A stretch of DNA of 64,000 bases from Abiotrophia sp. HMSC24B09. Lineage in GTDB: Bacteria; Bacillota; Bacilli; Lactobacillales; Aerococcaceae. The position numbers were made by a program, and so were the translations under genes. Positions within the stretch are counted from its first letter, which is position 1. Each line of letters opens with the position of its first letter. The notes beneath the pieces are model-generated. The model saw nothing but the letters and a program-made list of their open reading frames with translations, was not told where the DNA came from and did not search any database. Of this stretch, positions 16,191 through 23,632 are shown piece by piece. Location: NCBI RefSeq assembly GCF_001815865.1, contig NZ_KV822203.1, forward strand, positions 69,773 through 133,772, written 5' to 3'.

Positions 16191-17696
16191 CTAGTCATCC
16201 ACACCCAGAATCTCGTTGATATTGTTCTTGTAGAGAATAGCCTTAGCCCCATAGACTGCTTGGATGCCGCCTTGGACTTCCAAGACATCGACGGCGCCGA
16301 TGGCCTTGAGGGTTGGCTTGTCGACCTTGCCTGAATCTTTGACTGATACACGCAAGCGGGTGATGCAGGCGTCGACTTCTTCAATATTCTCAGGACCACC
16401 TAGGGCTTCAATGATTCTAACGGAGTCTTGCTTGAGGCTGTCCTTGGTGTCGACCACTGGCTTGGCATCCTCGTCCAAGTCCTCTTCCAGACGGCCTGGC
16501 GTTGGCACATTGAATTTGGTGATGAACCAGCGGAAGACCACATAGTAGAGGCCGGCCCAGATTAAGCCAAATGGAATTTGTAAGAGCCAGTTGGTCTTGT
16601 CATTCCCTTGCAGGATCCCGAAGAGGGAGAAGTCGATGACCCCACCAGAGAAGGTGTTCCCGATGGAAATGTTGAGGATGTCGGCGATGAAGAAGCTGAC
16701 CCCATCTAGGAAGGAGTGAATCACATAGAGGAAAGGGCTCACGAAGAGGAACATGTACTCGATTGGTTCCGTAATCCCGGTGATGAAGCTGGTCAAGGCT
16801 ACCCCGAAGAAGAGCCCTGCGTATTTCTTACGACGGTCTTTTGGCACCAAGTGGTACATAGCCAAGCAGGCAGCTGGCAAACCGAACATCATAGTTGAGA
16901 AACGCCCAGCGAAGAAGCGAGTTCCTTCGGTGAAGAGACCAGTGTGGTTTGGATCTGCCAATTGGGCGAAGAAGATTTTTTGTGCCCCGGCTACGGTTTG
17001 GCCCGCAACTTGAGCCACCCCACCCAATTCAGTGTACCAGAACATTGGGTAGATCATGTGGTGCAAGCCGACCGCCCCGCAGAGACGCATGAGGAAGCCG
17101 TAGAGGAAGGTCCCCAGCGGTCCTGCTTGGGAAATGTAATCCCCAGTTGATACTAGCCATTGTTGGAATGGAGGCCAGATTAGGAAGAAGACACCCCCTA
17201 AGAAGATTGAGGCAAAGGATGTCACGATAGGCACGAAGCGGGAGCCCCCGAAGAAGCCCAAGACCTGTGGCAGTTGAATATTATGATAGCGATTATGGAG
17301 CCAAACGGCACAGGCACCGACCGCAATGGCGCCAATCACCCCGGTGTCGATGGCAGAACCCTCCGCCATGTAGAGTTTGACTAAGGCACCGATGGTGGCT
17401 TTCATGACCAGGTAACCGGTCACCCCAGCTAGGGCTGCCGTCCCCTTGTCGCGCTTGGCAAGGCCGATACAGAGGCCCACACAGAGCAGGAGGGACAGGT
17501 TGGCGAAGACAATTTCGCCGGCCGAACTCATGACTTGGAAAATAGCTTGTAGGCTTGGATTATTCAATAGGGGATAGGTCGCCACCGTGGTCGGATTAGA
17601 CAAGGCGCCCCCAATTCCCAGCAATAGCCCGGCTGCCGGCAGAATGGCGATCGGCAGCATAAAGGCTTTCCCGATTTTTTGTAACAACTTAAACAT
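16191..17696 (-). CDS. PTS glucose-family EIICB transporter
   Basis: A 501-aa fusion of an EIIC membrane domain (about ten TM segments, with GITEPIEYMFLF typical of the Glc superfamily) and a C-terminal EIIB domain whose phospho-Cys lies in VDACITRLRV. It imports and phosphorylates a hexose such as glucose, maltose or N-acetylglucosamine; the sequence does not settle which. It lacks an EIIA domain, which must come from elsewhere. I start it at ATG 17696 behind AAAGGAGG; the 49-codon upstream extension is leader-like. It is monocistronic. Confidence 0.88.
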   Translation of the reverse strand: MFKLLQKIGKAFMLPIAILPAAGLLLGIGGALSNPTTVATYPLLNNPSLQAIFQVMSSAGEIVFANLSLLLCVGLCIGLAKRDKGTAALAGVTGYLVMKATIGALVKLYMAEGSAIDTGVIGAIAVGACAVWLHNRYHNIQLPQVLGFFGGSRFVPIVTSFASIFLGGVFFLIWPPFQQWLVSTGDYISQAGPLGTFLYGFLMRLCGAVGLHHMIYPMFWYTELGGVAQVAGQTVAGAQKIFFAQLADPNHTGLFTEGTRFFAGRFSTMMFGLPAACLAMYHLVPKDRRKKYAGLFFGVALTSFITGITEPIEYMFLFVSPFLYVIHSFLDGVSFFIADILNISIGNTFSGGVIDFSLFGILQGNDKTNWLLQIPFGLIWAGLYYVVFRWFITKFNVPTPGRLEEDLDEDAKPVVDTKDSLKQDSVRIIEALGGPENIEEVDACITRLRVSVKDSGKVDKPTLKAIGAVDVLEVQGGIQAVYGAKAILYKNNINEILGVDD

Positions 17697-17920
17697 GGTA
17701 CAAAGACCTCCTTTGATTGTTAGGTGCTTCAGAAGTCTCGCATCGGAATCCTCCTGACTCACTCCTTTGGTCCCTTCTTCCCAGGGACTCGCGGCCCTTC
17801 CTGGCCTGGCTACCTCCTTTCCTGGTCTGACATAATCTTGCATAAGTTGCGATGCGAATGCGCAGGGTTATCTGTAACCCTTTACAAATTAATTATAATC
17901 GGATTGTAAGGAAATTTCAA
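17697..17920 (-). promoter_or_regulatory. promoter and ~190-nt structured leader of the PTS gene
   Basis: TTGAAA (17915-17920), exactly 17 bases, TATAAT (17892-17897) on the minus strand. Transcription should begin near 17886, leaving about 190 nt of 5' leader. The leader starts with a GGGTTACAGATAACCC hairpin and contains CGCATCG about 110 bases from a complementary CGATGCG, plus GTCCC...GGGAC. PTS operons often use RNA antiterminator leaders; I see no U-tailed terminator, so this is only suggestive. Confidence 0.55.
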
Positions 17921-17934
17921 CTTGGAGAGGAGAC

Positions 17935-17973
17935 TTGACTGGTACTCTAGATAGGTATATACTTGGTATATAC
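17935..17973 (+). promoter_or_regulatory. mazEF promoter and autoregulatory operator
   Basis: TTGACT (17935-17940), 17 bases, TATACT (17958-17963). The palindrome GTATATAC occurs twice as a direct repeat (17955-17962 and 17966-17973), over and just after the -10. This is the usual place for MazE/MazEF to repress its own promoter. Confidence 0.65.
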
Positions 17974-17991
17974 ATTAAAAGAGGTGATCTT

Positions 17992-18258
17992 ATGGAGTCA
18001 CAAGCACAATACCGGACCACACTATCCCAATGGGGCAATTCTAAGGCCGTGCGCCTACCTGCTTCCATTCTCAAAAAGTTAAATCTATTGGACAATCAAA
18101 CCCTTCTGATCTCTGTCGAGGATAACAGCATTCGCCTAAGTCCTGAGCACAAGCAAGCTTCCACCATCCATGAGTTGTTTGCTGAATGGGATCAAGACGG
18201 CCTTCGCGATGGCGAACTTGATTGGGGTCAGGCGAAAGGTCAGGAACTAGAATGGTAA
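17992..18258 (+). CDS. mazE: MazE-type antitoxin (AbrB fold)
   Basis: The 88-aa protein carries the SpoVT/AbrB swapped-hairpin DNA-binding domain (LSQWGNSKAVRLPASILKKL) and an acidic C-terminal tail (ELFAEWDQDGLRDGELDW) that in MazE neutralises MazF. The start at 17992 follows AGAGGTGA. It overlaps mazF by 7 bases, the usual coupled arrangement. Confidence 0.88.
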   Translation: MESQAQYRTTLSQWGNSKAVRLPASILKKLNLLDNQTLLISVEDNSIRLSPEHKQASTIHELFAEWDQDGLRDGELDWGQAKGQELEW

Positions 18259-18590
18259 TCAGACAAGGCGATATTTTCTACGTTGACTTCAACCCCAGCA
18301 AGGGACACGAGCAGAATCATCGTCGCCCGGCTCTCGCTCTAAGCCATAGCCTCCTGACTAAGTTCAGTGGCTTGACCATCGTGGCCCCCATCACCACCAC
18401 TAGTCGAAACTTTCCCACCTATCATGAGCTGACTAGCACCCGCACCATTCAGGGCAAGGTCATGCTGGACCAGACCATCGCCCTAGACTTGGCGGCACGA
18501 GGTGTTGCTAAGGTAGAGGAAAGACTATCCCAAGAAGAATTGAAGCTTATCTTGGATAAGTATAAGTTGTTGTTTGATATGGAGGATTAA
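18252..18590 (+). CDS. mazF: MazF-type endoribonuclease toxin
   Basis: The 112-aa protein has the PemK/MazF fold signatures: RQGDIFYVDFNPSKGHEQ near the N-terminus, RRPALALS, then VAPITTT and KVMLDQTIALDL. MazF toxins cut single-stranded mRNA at short sequences. The start ATG (18252) lies within the 3' end of mazE behind a CAGGAACTAG region. It is followed by a strong hairpin. Confidence 0.9.
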   Translation: MVIRQGDIFYVDFNPSKGHEQNHRRPALALSHSLLTKFSGLTIVAPITTTSRNFPTYHELTSTRTIQGKVMLDQTIALDLAARGVAKVEERLSQEELKLILDKYKLLFDMED

Positions 18591-18598
18591 GAATAAAC

Positions 18599-18639
18599 AA
18601 AACGCCATGGCTCGGTATGATTACCTAGCCATGGCGTTT
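18599..18639. terminator. bidirectional terminator between two TA pairs
   Basis: AAACGCCATGGCT pairs with AGCCATGGCGTTT across a 15-base loop. It lies between the convergent mazF and parE-like genes. Confidence 0.8.
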
Positions 18640-18646
18640 GCTTGGT

Positions 18647-18976
18647 TTAATGCGACTTAAGGTCCATAAACAAATGGGCTTGATCCTGAAGACCATGTCC
18701 TAGGCGGATAATCCGCAGCTTTTGTTCTTTGGGGTATGGCGCATAGTAGATAATATAGTGACCAATGATTTTCCGTCGAATGCCTACAGCTGGCAAATAG
18801 GGATTGCGCACCCGCTCCCCGCTTTCTGGGAAAACTAGCAAGTTTTTCAAACACTCATGGAGTGCGTCAAGAAACTTTTTGGCAGCTCGCTGATTCTTAA
18901 GTTCTTTGGTCAGATAGTCCAGAATCACTTCTAAATCTTCTTCTGCCTTCTGAGTGAACTCATAACTATAGGTCAT
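18647..18976 (-). CDS. RelE/ParE-family toxin
   Basis: This 109-aa basic protein has the ParE/RelE layout: YSYEFTQKAEEDLEVILDYL helices at the N-terminus, FPESGERVRNPYLP in the middle and a beta-rich end with RRKIIGHYIIYYAP. ParE types poison gyrase and RelE types cut mRNA on the ribosome; the sequence does not decide. It overlaps the end of its antitoxin gene by 11 bases. Confidence 0.85.
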   Translation of the reverse strand: MTYSYEFTQKAEEDLEVILDYLTKELKNQRAAKKFLDALHECLKNLLVFPESGERVRNPYLPAVGIRRKIIGHYIIYYAPYPKEQKLRIIRLGHGLQDQAHLFMDLKSH

Positions 18977-19223
18977 AACGCTCCCTCATATCCGCGATAA
19001 GGGACTCACCGTCTCTTAGACGCTGCTCTCGAATATCTTCCAGCCCTTGAAATAGAAATTTTGCTTCTTCCATTTGGCGGAGGGTCTTCTCATAGTATTC
19101 AATGTCCATCACAACTAGTCGCCCGTAGCCATTCTTAGTGACGAAGACTGGGCCTTGTTCCTCTTGGCAATACGCTTCAACTGCCACTGTGTTTTTTAAA
19201 TCGCGCATGGGAATAATTTTCAT
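18966..19223 (-). CDS. Phd/YefM-family antitoxin
   Basis: An 85-aa protein with the Phd/YefM N-terminal DNA-binding fold (IIPMRDLKNTVAVEAYC, then PVFVTKNGYGRLVVMD) and a C-terminal helical toxin-binding tail. I start it at ATG 19223, 8 bases from AAGGAGG; a GTG nine bases upstream overlaps that site. Antitoxin-first order with overlap is typical. Confidence 0.87.
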   Translation of the reverse strand: MKIIPMRDLKNTVAVEAYCQEEQGPVFVTKNGYGRLVVMDIEYYEKTLRQMEEAKFLFQGLEDIREQRLRDGESLIADMRERYDL

Positions 19224-19293
19224 CAACGCCACCTCCTTTTGATGGCTATATTATACCATAAATTTAGACACATATATAGTCATTTATAGCAAA

Positions 19294-19323
19294 AGGCCCC
19301 CTTATCTGATCATAAGGGGGCCT
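19294..19323 (-). terminator. terminator of the GNAT gene
   Basis: Perfect 12-bp stem AGGCCCCCTTAT/ATAAGGGGGCCT with a 6-base loop, then TTTTGC on the minus strand. Confidence 0.85.
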
Positions 19324-19330
19324 GTTCTTA

Positions 19331-19786
19331 TTATAATTGATAGACCATAATGTGTTCATTGATGTCTGGGTCAAAGCCAGTCTCTTCAAAGCCTAGACCT
19401 AGCAAAATCTTCTTCATGGGCTCGTTCCCATCAACATAGTCGGCCACTACCTTGGTCATCTGAGTTTGCTGTTTGGCCATTTCAACTACTGCTTCAATGG
19501 TTTGTCGGCCGTAGCCTCTGCCTTGGAAGGCTTGGTCAATTAGGAAGCGCCAAACAAAGACATGCTGCTCCTCTGGATCCAATTCATACATAATGAAGCC
19601 AACTAAATCCTCATCTGCATAAATGGCTTTGGGATAGGTAATGCCTTCTTCACGGTAAAACCAAGCATCTGCCAAGGATCGGACAACAGGAGACACAAAT
19701 TTGGCTGCTTCTTGCGCAGGAGTAATCTTGAGATTTAAGACTTGGGAGTAGTTGTCGCTTGTTATCTCTCTAAAGTTAATGGTCAC
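19331..19786 (-). CDS. GNAT N-acetyltransferase (spermidine/spermine-type)
   Basis: About 151 aa with the acetyl-CoA loop RFLIDQAFQGRGYGRQTIE and a preceding FIMYELDPEEQHVFVW strand pair, resembling BltD/PaiA-like polyamine acetyltransferases; the substrate is inference. The initiator is likely GTG: 19786 sits 9 bases from AGGGAAG, whereas GTG 19795 abuts it. It may be co-transcribed with the M42 gene upstream, since they are 21 bases apart. Confidence 0.82.
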   Translation of the reverse strand: MTINFREITSDNYSQVLNLKITPAQEAAKFVSPVVRSLADAWFYREEGITYPKAIYADEDLVGFIMYELDPEEQHVFVWRFLIDQAFQGRGYGRQTIEAVVEMAKQQTQMTKVVADYVDGNEPMKKILLGLGFEETGFDPDINEHIMVYQL

Positions 19787-19807
19787 ACTCGTCACTTCCC
19801 TGTCATC

Positions 19808-20845
19808 TTACTTGACTAAATCACTCAAGAGATAGGCATCCACCAAGCGCTCGGTCGCCTCCACAGAGTCCACATGGGTCCGCTCATAGGAATGGCTGGA
19901 CTCGATGCCGGCACCGCAGAGGGCGTGCTTGACTTCGGCACCCGCTGACATAGCGGCCGAAGCGTCGGATCCATAGAATGGGTAGATGTCTAATTTGTAA
20001 GGAATGTCCTTGGCCTTAGCCAGCTCCACCAGGTGTTGGCGGAATTCATAGTGGTAGGGGCCGCTGGCATCCTTGACACAGATGGAGACGGTGTACTCGT
20101 CGGTCTGCTGGTCGTCACCCATGGCGCCCATGTCAACCGCCAGATACTCCACCGCTTTGTCCGACAGGCTAGAGTTAGCCCCGTGCCCTACTTCCTCGAA
20201 GACCGAGAAGGCAAATTGGGTCGTCACCGGCAGGGTGATGTCCTCTTCCTTATAACGGCGCAACAAGTTAAGCAGGATAGCGGCAGACACCTTGTCATCG
20301 AGGAAGCGAGACTTGATGAAGCCTGTGTCGGTGATGGTGGTTCGTGGGTTGAAGGAGACAAAGTCACCCACTTCAATACCTAGGGCGCGGGTTTCTTCCT
20401 CGTTGGTAACCTTGGCATCTAAGCGGACTTCCATGTTGTCTTGAGTCCGCTCAGCCGTCCCCGCATCACGGTAGACGTGGGTAGAAGTCTGGTGAATGAG
20501 AATTGTCCCAGATACAGTTTTGCCGGTGGCCGCCACATGGACGGTACAGTTCTCCCCTTCGATCATATTCCAAGGAAAGCCGCCCACCTTGTCCAGCTTG
20601 AGCCGGCCGTCGCCTTTGACCGCGCGCACCATGGCCCCCAAGGTGTCAACGTGAGCCGTCACGATGCGGTGGTGGTCATCGTCCTGGCCCGGCACCGTCA
20701 CATGTACCAGTCCTTTGGAAGTGCGTACCGGTTGGTAGCCCATTTTTTCCAGAGTCGATACCAAATAGTCCTGAACGCCACTCGTGTAACCCGTTGGCGA
20801 CGCGATAGCTAGAAGTTCTTGCAGATAACTTAAGGTTGGATTCAT
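19808..20845 (-). CDS. M42-family aminopeptidase
   Basis: A 345-aa member of the M42 di-metal aminopeptidases (PepA/FrvX/YsdC type). Visible ligands: VTAHVDTLG (His/Asp), FLDDKVSA (bridging Asp), FSVFEEVGHGA (catalytic Glu plus ligand), AVDMGAMG (Asp) and the final His in GIESSHSYERTH. It removes N-terminal residues from peptides in the cytoplasm. ATG 20845 follows AAGGGGGC. It marks the left border of the scar zone. Confidence 0.88.
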   Translation of the reverse strand: MNPTLSYLQELLAIASPTGYTSGVQDYLVSTLEKMGYQPVRTSKGLVHVTVPGQDDDHHRIVTAHVDTLGAMVRAVKGDGRLKLDKVGGFPWNMIEGENCTVHVAATGKTVSGTILIHQTSTHVYRDAGTAERTQDNMEVRLDAKVTNEEETRALGIEVGDFVSFNPRTTITDTGFIKSRFLDDKVSAAILLNLLRRYKEEDITLPVTTQFAFSVFEEVGHGANSSLSDKAVEYLAVDMGAMGDDQQTDEYTVSICVKDASGPYHYEFRQHLVELAKAKDIPYKLDIYPFYGSDASAAMSAGAEVKHALCGAGIESSHSYERTHVDSVEATERLVDAYLLSDLVK

Positions 20846-20945
20846 CCTAATGCCCCCTTGAAAATTGTTTACACCTTCATTATAACACAAGTTTGGATAG
20901 GCGCCCTATCTTTTTGCGTGACAAATGGGGCGGGTGCCCGCAGTC

Positions 20946-21088
20946 ACGTCGTGTTGGAGCCCCAACACGACATCGCCCTCCTCCAATGCGACGTGGCTGC
21001 ACCTTTTGGCTCCTTTTTCGCTCAAAAACCAAGTTCATCGCCTCCACCACGTCGCGTTGGAGCCCCAACACGACATGGCGCTCCTCCA
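20946..21088. repeat. cluster of short palindromic units
   Basis: Two ~42-base copies of CACGTCGTGTTGGAGCCCC-AACACGAC-type sequence (20946-20988 and 21046-21088) are about 85% alike and each forms a hairpin (GTYGTGTTGG/CCAACACGAC). Between them TCCAATGCGACGTGG is the near reverse complement of CCACGTCGCGTTGGA. So five units of the same ~12-base word occur in alternating orientation. GC is much higher than in the flanking DNA. Confidence 0.7.
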
Positions 21089-21089
21089 A

Positions 21090-21289
21090 CTGATGGACAG
21101 CACTTAGAAGATTTACTCTATCTAACACGGGGCAACCAACTATACACAGAAGATGGAGAAGAGTTGTATATTGATCCAACTTCTCAGAACAGAACATTTC
21201 ATACCCAATATGAACCCGATTTTATTGTAGCAAGAGAAAAATCTCCACTAGAACTCTTGATTGAAAATAAGGAATTGTTTGATAAATAG
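21090..21289 (+). pseudogene. 3' remnant of an unknown gene
   Basis: An open frame ending at a TAA at 21287-21289 encodes a protein-like acidic C-terminus (EDLLYLTRGNQLYTEDGEE through SPLELLIENKELFD). It has no start or ribosome site of its own and its 5' side dissolves into the palindrome cluster, so it looks like the truncated tail of a larger protein. I do not recognise the family. A U-tailed hairpin follows at 21370. Confidence 0.5.
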
Positions 21290-21292
21290 AAA

Positions 21293-21312
21293 AAGCGAGG
21301 ATAACCTCGCTT
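21293..21312 (-). terminator. short hairpin (terminator-like)
   Basis: AAGCGAGG, loop ATAA, CCTCGCTT, with a U-run on the minus strand; no convincing minus-strand gene ends here. Confidence 0.45.
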
Positions 21313-21369
21313 CAGATTGGAGTTAAAATCTTTAGAAGACACTTTTATAAGGACCTTGTCCTCACTCTG

Positions 21370-21396
21370 AAAGCCTTTATTTAAAGGCTTTTTTAC
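21370..21396 (+). terminator. terminator after the gene remnant
   Basis: AAAGCCTTT, loop ATTT, AAAGGCTTT followed by TTTACTTTT on the plus strand. Confidence 0.7.
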
Positions 21397-21469
21397 TTTT
21401 CCAAAGTAAATTTGTTGCGAGTTTATCGCATTTTTAACGAATCCTTTCTGATAATACACTATCTTCGTA

Positions 21470-21709
21470 TCATTTCATTTCTTGCTTAATTCTCATCAAC
21501 TCTTCCTTTGCCTCTTCTAAATGCACACTCGTCAAGTACGGAATAGCAGCGTCGAGCTGTTCTTCTGAAAAATCCCACCATTTAAGTTTTTCCAAAAAAG
21601 CAATCGTCTCTTCGTCAAAGCGGTACTTGATAACACGCACTGGATTTCCGACTGCGATAGCATAAGGTGGAATATTTTTTGCAACAGCTGCTTTACTACC
21701 GATTCTTGC
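21470..21709 (-). pseudogene. CatB-like xenobiotic acetyltransferase, C-terminal remnant
   Basis: A frame ending in TGA at 21470 encodes the end of a left-handed beta-helix acetyltransferase: IGSKAAVAKNIPPYAIAVGN then RVIKYRFDEETIAFLEKLKWW, the usual C-terminal signature of the CatB/Vat (XAT) family. About 79 codons remain; the 5' part has been replaced at about 21710 by an unrelated sequence, the start of a direct repeat. It is non-functional. Confidence 0.8.
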
Positions 21710-21714
21710 AAATC

Positions 21715-21941
21715 ATGATGATGAAAGAGTATGGAACAGCTGATAGTCCCCAAAAAATTGCTTTTATGAACATCACTTTGGGAAGTGTCATTTTCGGCGT
21801 ACTTGTCATCCTTGGTACCTATATGATTTCAAAAGCGTGAAAAGCAAAGCGAAATATATAAAGTGTGAAAAGGAGCGAAAACACCTTTTCTTTTTGCGAT
21901 CCAGACTGAAACTTCCAAGTTGTCTATTTATTTTATTGACA
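21715..21941 (+). repeat. direct repeat copy 1: gene tail, terminator and -35
   Basis: This segment and 23029-23253 are about 90% identical. It begins with the last ~42 codons of a membrane protein (MMMKEYGTADSPQKIAF, then a C-terminal TM helix), closed early by TGA at 21838-21840, then a U-tailed hairpin (GAAAAGG/CCTTTTC, 21867-21895), then the DNA up to and including a TTGACA -35 box. The gene tail has no start of its own and is a remnant. Confidence 0.75.
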
Positions 21942-21964
21942 TTTTTTATAAAAAGAGGTACAAT
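21936..21964 (+). promoter_or_regulatory. sigma-A promoter of the hdeD-like gene
   Basis: TTGACA (21936-21941), exactly 17 bases, TACAAT (21959-21964), 39 bases before the ATG. Confidence 0.75.
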
Positions 21965-22003
21965 AACTTTAATATCAAACTATACTATATCGGAGGTATT
22001 GAA

Positions 22004-22519
22004 ATGAAATTTTCTAATCGTTTACTGCTATTCCTTGCAGGAGTTGTTTTTGCCCTTTTAGGACTTTTCCTATTTACAAACCCAGTAGCTAATCTTGTTG
22101 CTTACAGCTGGTGGATTGCATTTGGTTTACTGGTTTCTTCTATAGCAGCTATTTTAGGCTATTTCTTTGAACCAAAAGAGCTTCGCTCACCTGTTTATCT
22201 TTTCCAAGGATTTGTTAGTCTTCTCTTAGCTCTTTACCTCGTTACTTATGGCTTTGTGACCCTGCCGGTCGTCATTCCGACCATTGTAGGAATTTGGTTA
22301 ATTGTAGAAGCCATTATTGCTTTCTTTAAAGGCAATCGTCTAAGATTGATTTTCCCTATTATTGGTAGCAATATCACGTGGGTAGCCTTGCTTGAATTTT
22401 TACTAGGTCTAGTGATTCTGTTCAATCCAGTGGCTACAGGTGTCTTTGTCGTTTATGTCAATGCCTTTGCATTTTTAGTTACTGGCTTCACCTACATTAT
22501 TGAGGCCTTTCGTAAATAG
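22004..22519 (+). CDS. HdeD/DUF308-family membrane protein
   Basis: A 171-aa protein with six hydrophobic helices in pairs and short loops, with Asn-Pro elements (FTNPVANLVAY and FNPVATGVFVVY) in the HdeD/DUF308 pattern. HdeD is linked to acid stress in enterobacteria; the role in cocci is unknown. Start at 22004 behind CGGAGGTATTGAA. It is the only intact gene in the scar zone, with its own promoter and terminator, and its AT-rich codon use is unlike the host backbone. Confidence 0.82.
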   Translation: MKFSNRLLLFLAGVVFALLGLFLFTNPVANLVAYSWWIAFGLLVSSIAAILGYFFEPKELRSPVYLFQGFVSLLLALYLVTYGFVTLPVVIPTIVGIWLIVEAIIAFFKGNRLRLIFPIIGSNITWVALLEFLLGLVILFNPVATGVFVVYVNAFAFLVTGFTYIIEAFRK

Positions 22520-22544
22520 TCTAGTTGCTATTTCTATCGCATTC

Positions 22545-22577
22545 AAAAAAGCTGGGAAATCATATTCTCAGCTTTTT
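22545..22577 (+). terminator. terminator of the hdeD-like gene
   Basis: AAAAAAGCTGGGA pairs with TTCTCAGCTTTTT with one G-T or mismatch position; U-tail on the plus strand. Confidence 0.75.
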
Positions 22578-22591
22578 CGTCTCTTTAACTA

Positions 22592-22797
22592 TCACTTTTT
22601 CGCATCCCATTCTGCGTAGAATTGCTCCAAGTATTCTTCCAAAAAGTGATGGCATAGCGCTCTGGCATTCGATAATCTGCAATAATAACCGGTCGAGAAC
22701 GGGGCATCGACTCAATCATACCGAAAATAAAAGAGCGAATGTTATCTGCAAAAAGAAAGCTTGGATTTTTTGCGATTTCAACAAAAAAAGCACTGTT
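22592..22797 (-). pseudogene. remnant of an unknown gene, cut by an IS end
   Basis: A minus-strand frame begins abruptly at the IS inverted repeat (22798) and encodes a protein-like stretch (FVEIAKNPSFLFADNIRSF, IESMPRSRPVIIADYR). A frameshift near the codons for RMPER would restore the better ending FLEEYLEQFYAEWDAKK with TGA at 22592-22594. It is therefore truncated at its 5' end and shifted. I cannot name the family. Confidence 0.55.
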
Positions 22798-23028
22798 TGT
22801 ACTGACCCCAAAAAGTTAGACAAATAATTTAAGTGAAGGATTTAGTTCTGTATTGCACAGGACTAAGCCCTTTTTAGTTTTACCTTAATTCGTTTGTTGT
22901 TGTAGTACTCATTGTAGTCAACAATAGCTTGTTCCAATTGGTTAAGTGATTTAAATGTTTTCTCATAACCATAAAACATCTCAGACTTAAGAATACCAAA
23001 GAAGGATTCCATCATACCGTTGTCTGGT
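22798..23028 (-). mobile_element. IS3-family (IS150-like) insertion sequence, right-end fragment
   Basis: The element end is TGTACTGACCCCAAAAAGTT, the terminal repeat typical of IS150-group IS3 elements. Reading inward on the minus strand, the last part of the OrfB integrase is clear: DNGMMESFFGILKSEMF, then LNQLEQAIVDYNEYYNNKR, the segment around the catalytic Glu of the DDE triad. An extra A in an A-run after KVKLK shifts the frame; without it the end would read GLSPVQYRTKSF. The left end is missing, so it is immobile. Confidence 0.85.
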
Positions 23029-23253
23029 ATGATGATGAAAGAGTACGGAACAGCCGATAGTCCTCAAAAAATTGCTTTTATGAACATCACTTTGGGAAGT
23101 ATCATTTTCGGCGTACTCGTCATTCTTGGCACCTATATGATTGCAAAAGAAAGAAAAGCAAAGCGAAATATAACGTGTGAAAAGGAGTGAAAACTCCTTT
23201 TCTTTTTGCGAACCAGACTGAAACTTCCAAATTGTCTATTTATTTTATTGACA
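23029..23253 (+). repeat. direct repeat copy 2: gene tail, terminator and -35
   Basis: Counterpart of 21715-21941. Here the gene tail reads through (TYMIAKERKAKRN) to a TGA at 23188-23190 and the terminator stem is a perfect 9 bp (GAAAAGGAG/CTCCTTTTC, 23179-23202) with a U-tail. Similarity stops right after TTGACA (23248-23253), where copy 1 continues into the hdeD promoter spacer. Confidence 0.75.
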
Positions 23254-23632
23254 CTACGAGCAACAGCGTAATGCGTGACATGCTTCTTCTATATCAGAAT
23301 TGGACTCTTTCAGGCTGCTGTTCTAGCAAATAATCCTCTTAGCCTTAATCATAGAAATTCATTTTTGTTCATTTTTACATGACCCAGACTAGAAAATATT
23401 CAACATCTGACTGGGATTTATTTTAATGGGTTTTAACCTTTCTTGGTTAGATAAAAAAGAAGAACCATACAGTATAGAATCTGTATGGTTCTTTGCCCTA
23501 CTTTTGGCCCATTTTGAAATAATTATATTTAATAACGCTCCAAGCATCTTCTAGAAATCACTTATATTTCCACATTTTTGATTATTTTCAATATGAAAAA
23601 TTCTTACAGATTCATGCAGGGGGCTAGATGGC
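23254..23632. other. gene-free stretch closing the scar zone
   Basis: No coding sequence found. It holds one strong hairpin, AAGAACCATACAG/CTGTATGGTTCTT (23460-23493), between an A-run and a short CTTTG tail, plus AT-rich sequence. The hairpin is terminator-like for plus-strand read-through; the minus-strand gene to the right ends at 23633. Confidence 0.5.

Noticed and set aside
17697..17843. Upstream start for the PTS gene adding 49 residues
   Set aside because: The extension is Gly/Pro/Arg-rich and unlike the family, and ATG 17696 has AAAGGAGG at ideal distance.
17697..17890. GlcT/LicT-type RAT antiterminator in the PTS leader
   Set aside because: A hairpin resembling the motif exists but no overlapping U-tailed terminator follows.
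20858..21289. A single 143-codon plus-strand gene across the palindrome cluster
   Set aside because: The first 75 codons are a translation of the palindromes; only the last ~65 look like protein.
21199..21459. 86-codon minus-strand frame
   Set aside because: It crosses two terminator hairpins and the tail of a plus-strand remnant, has a biased composition and no ribosome site.
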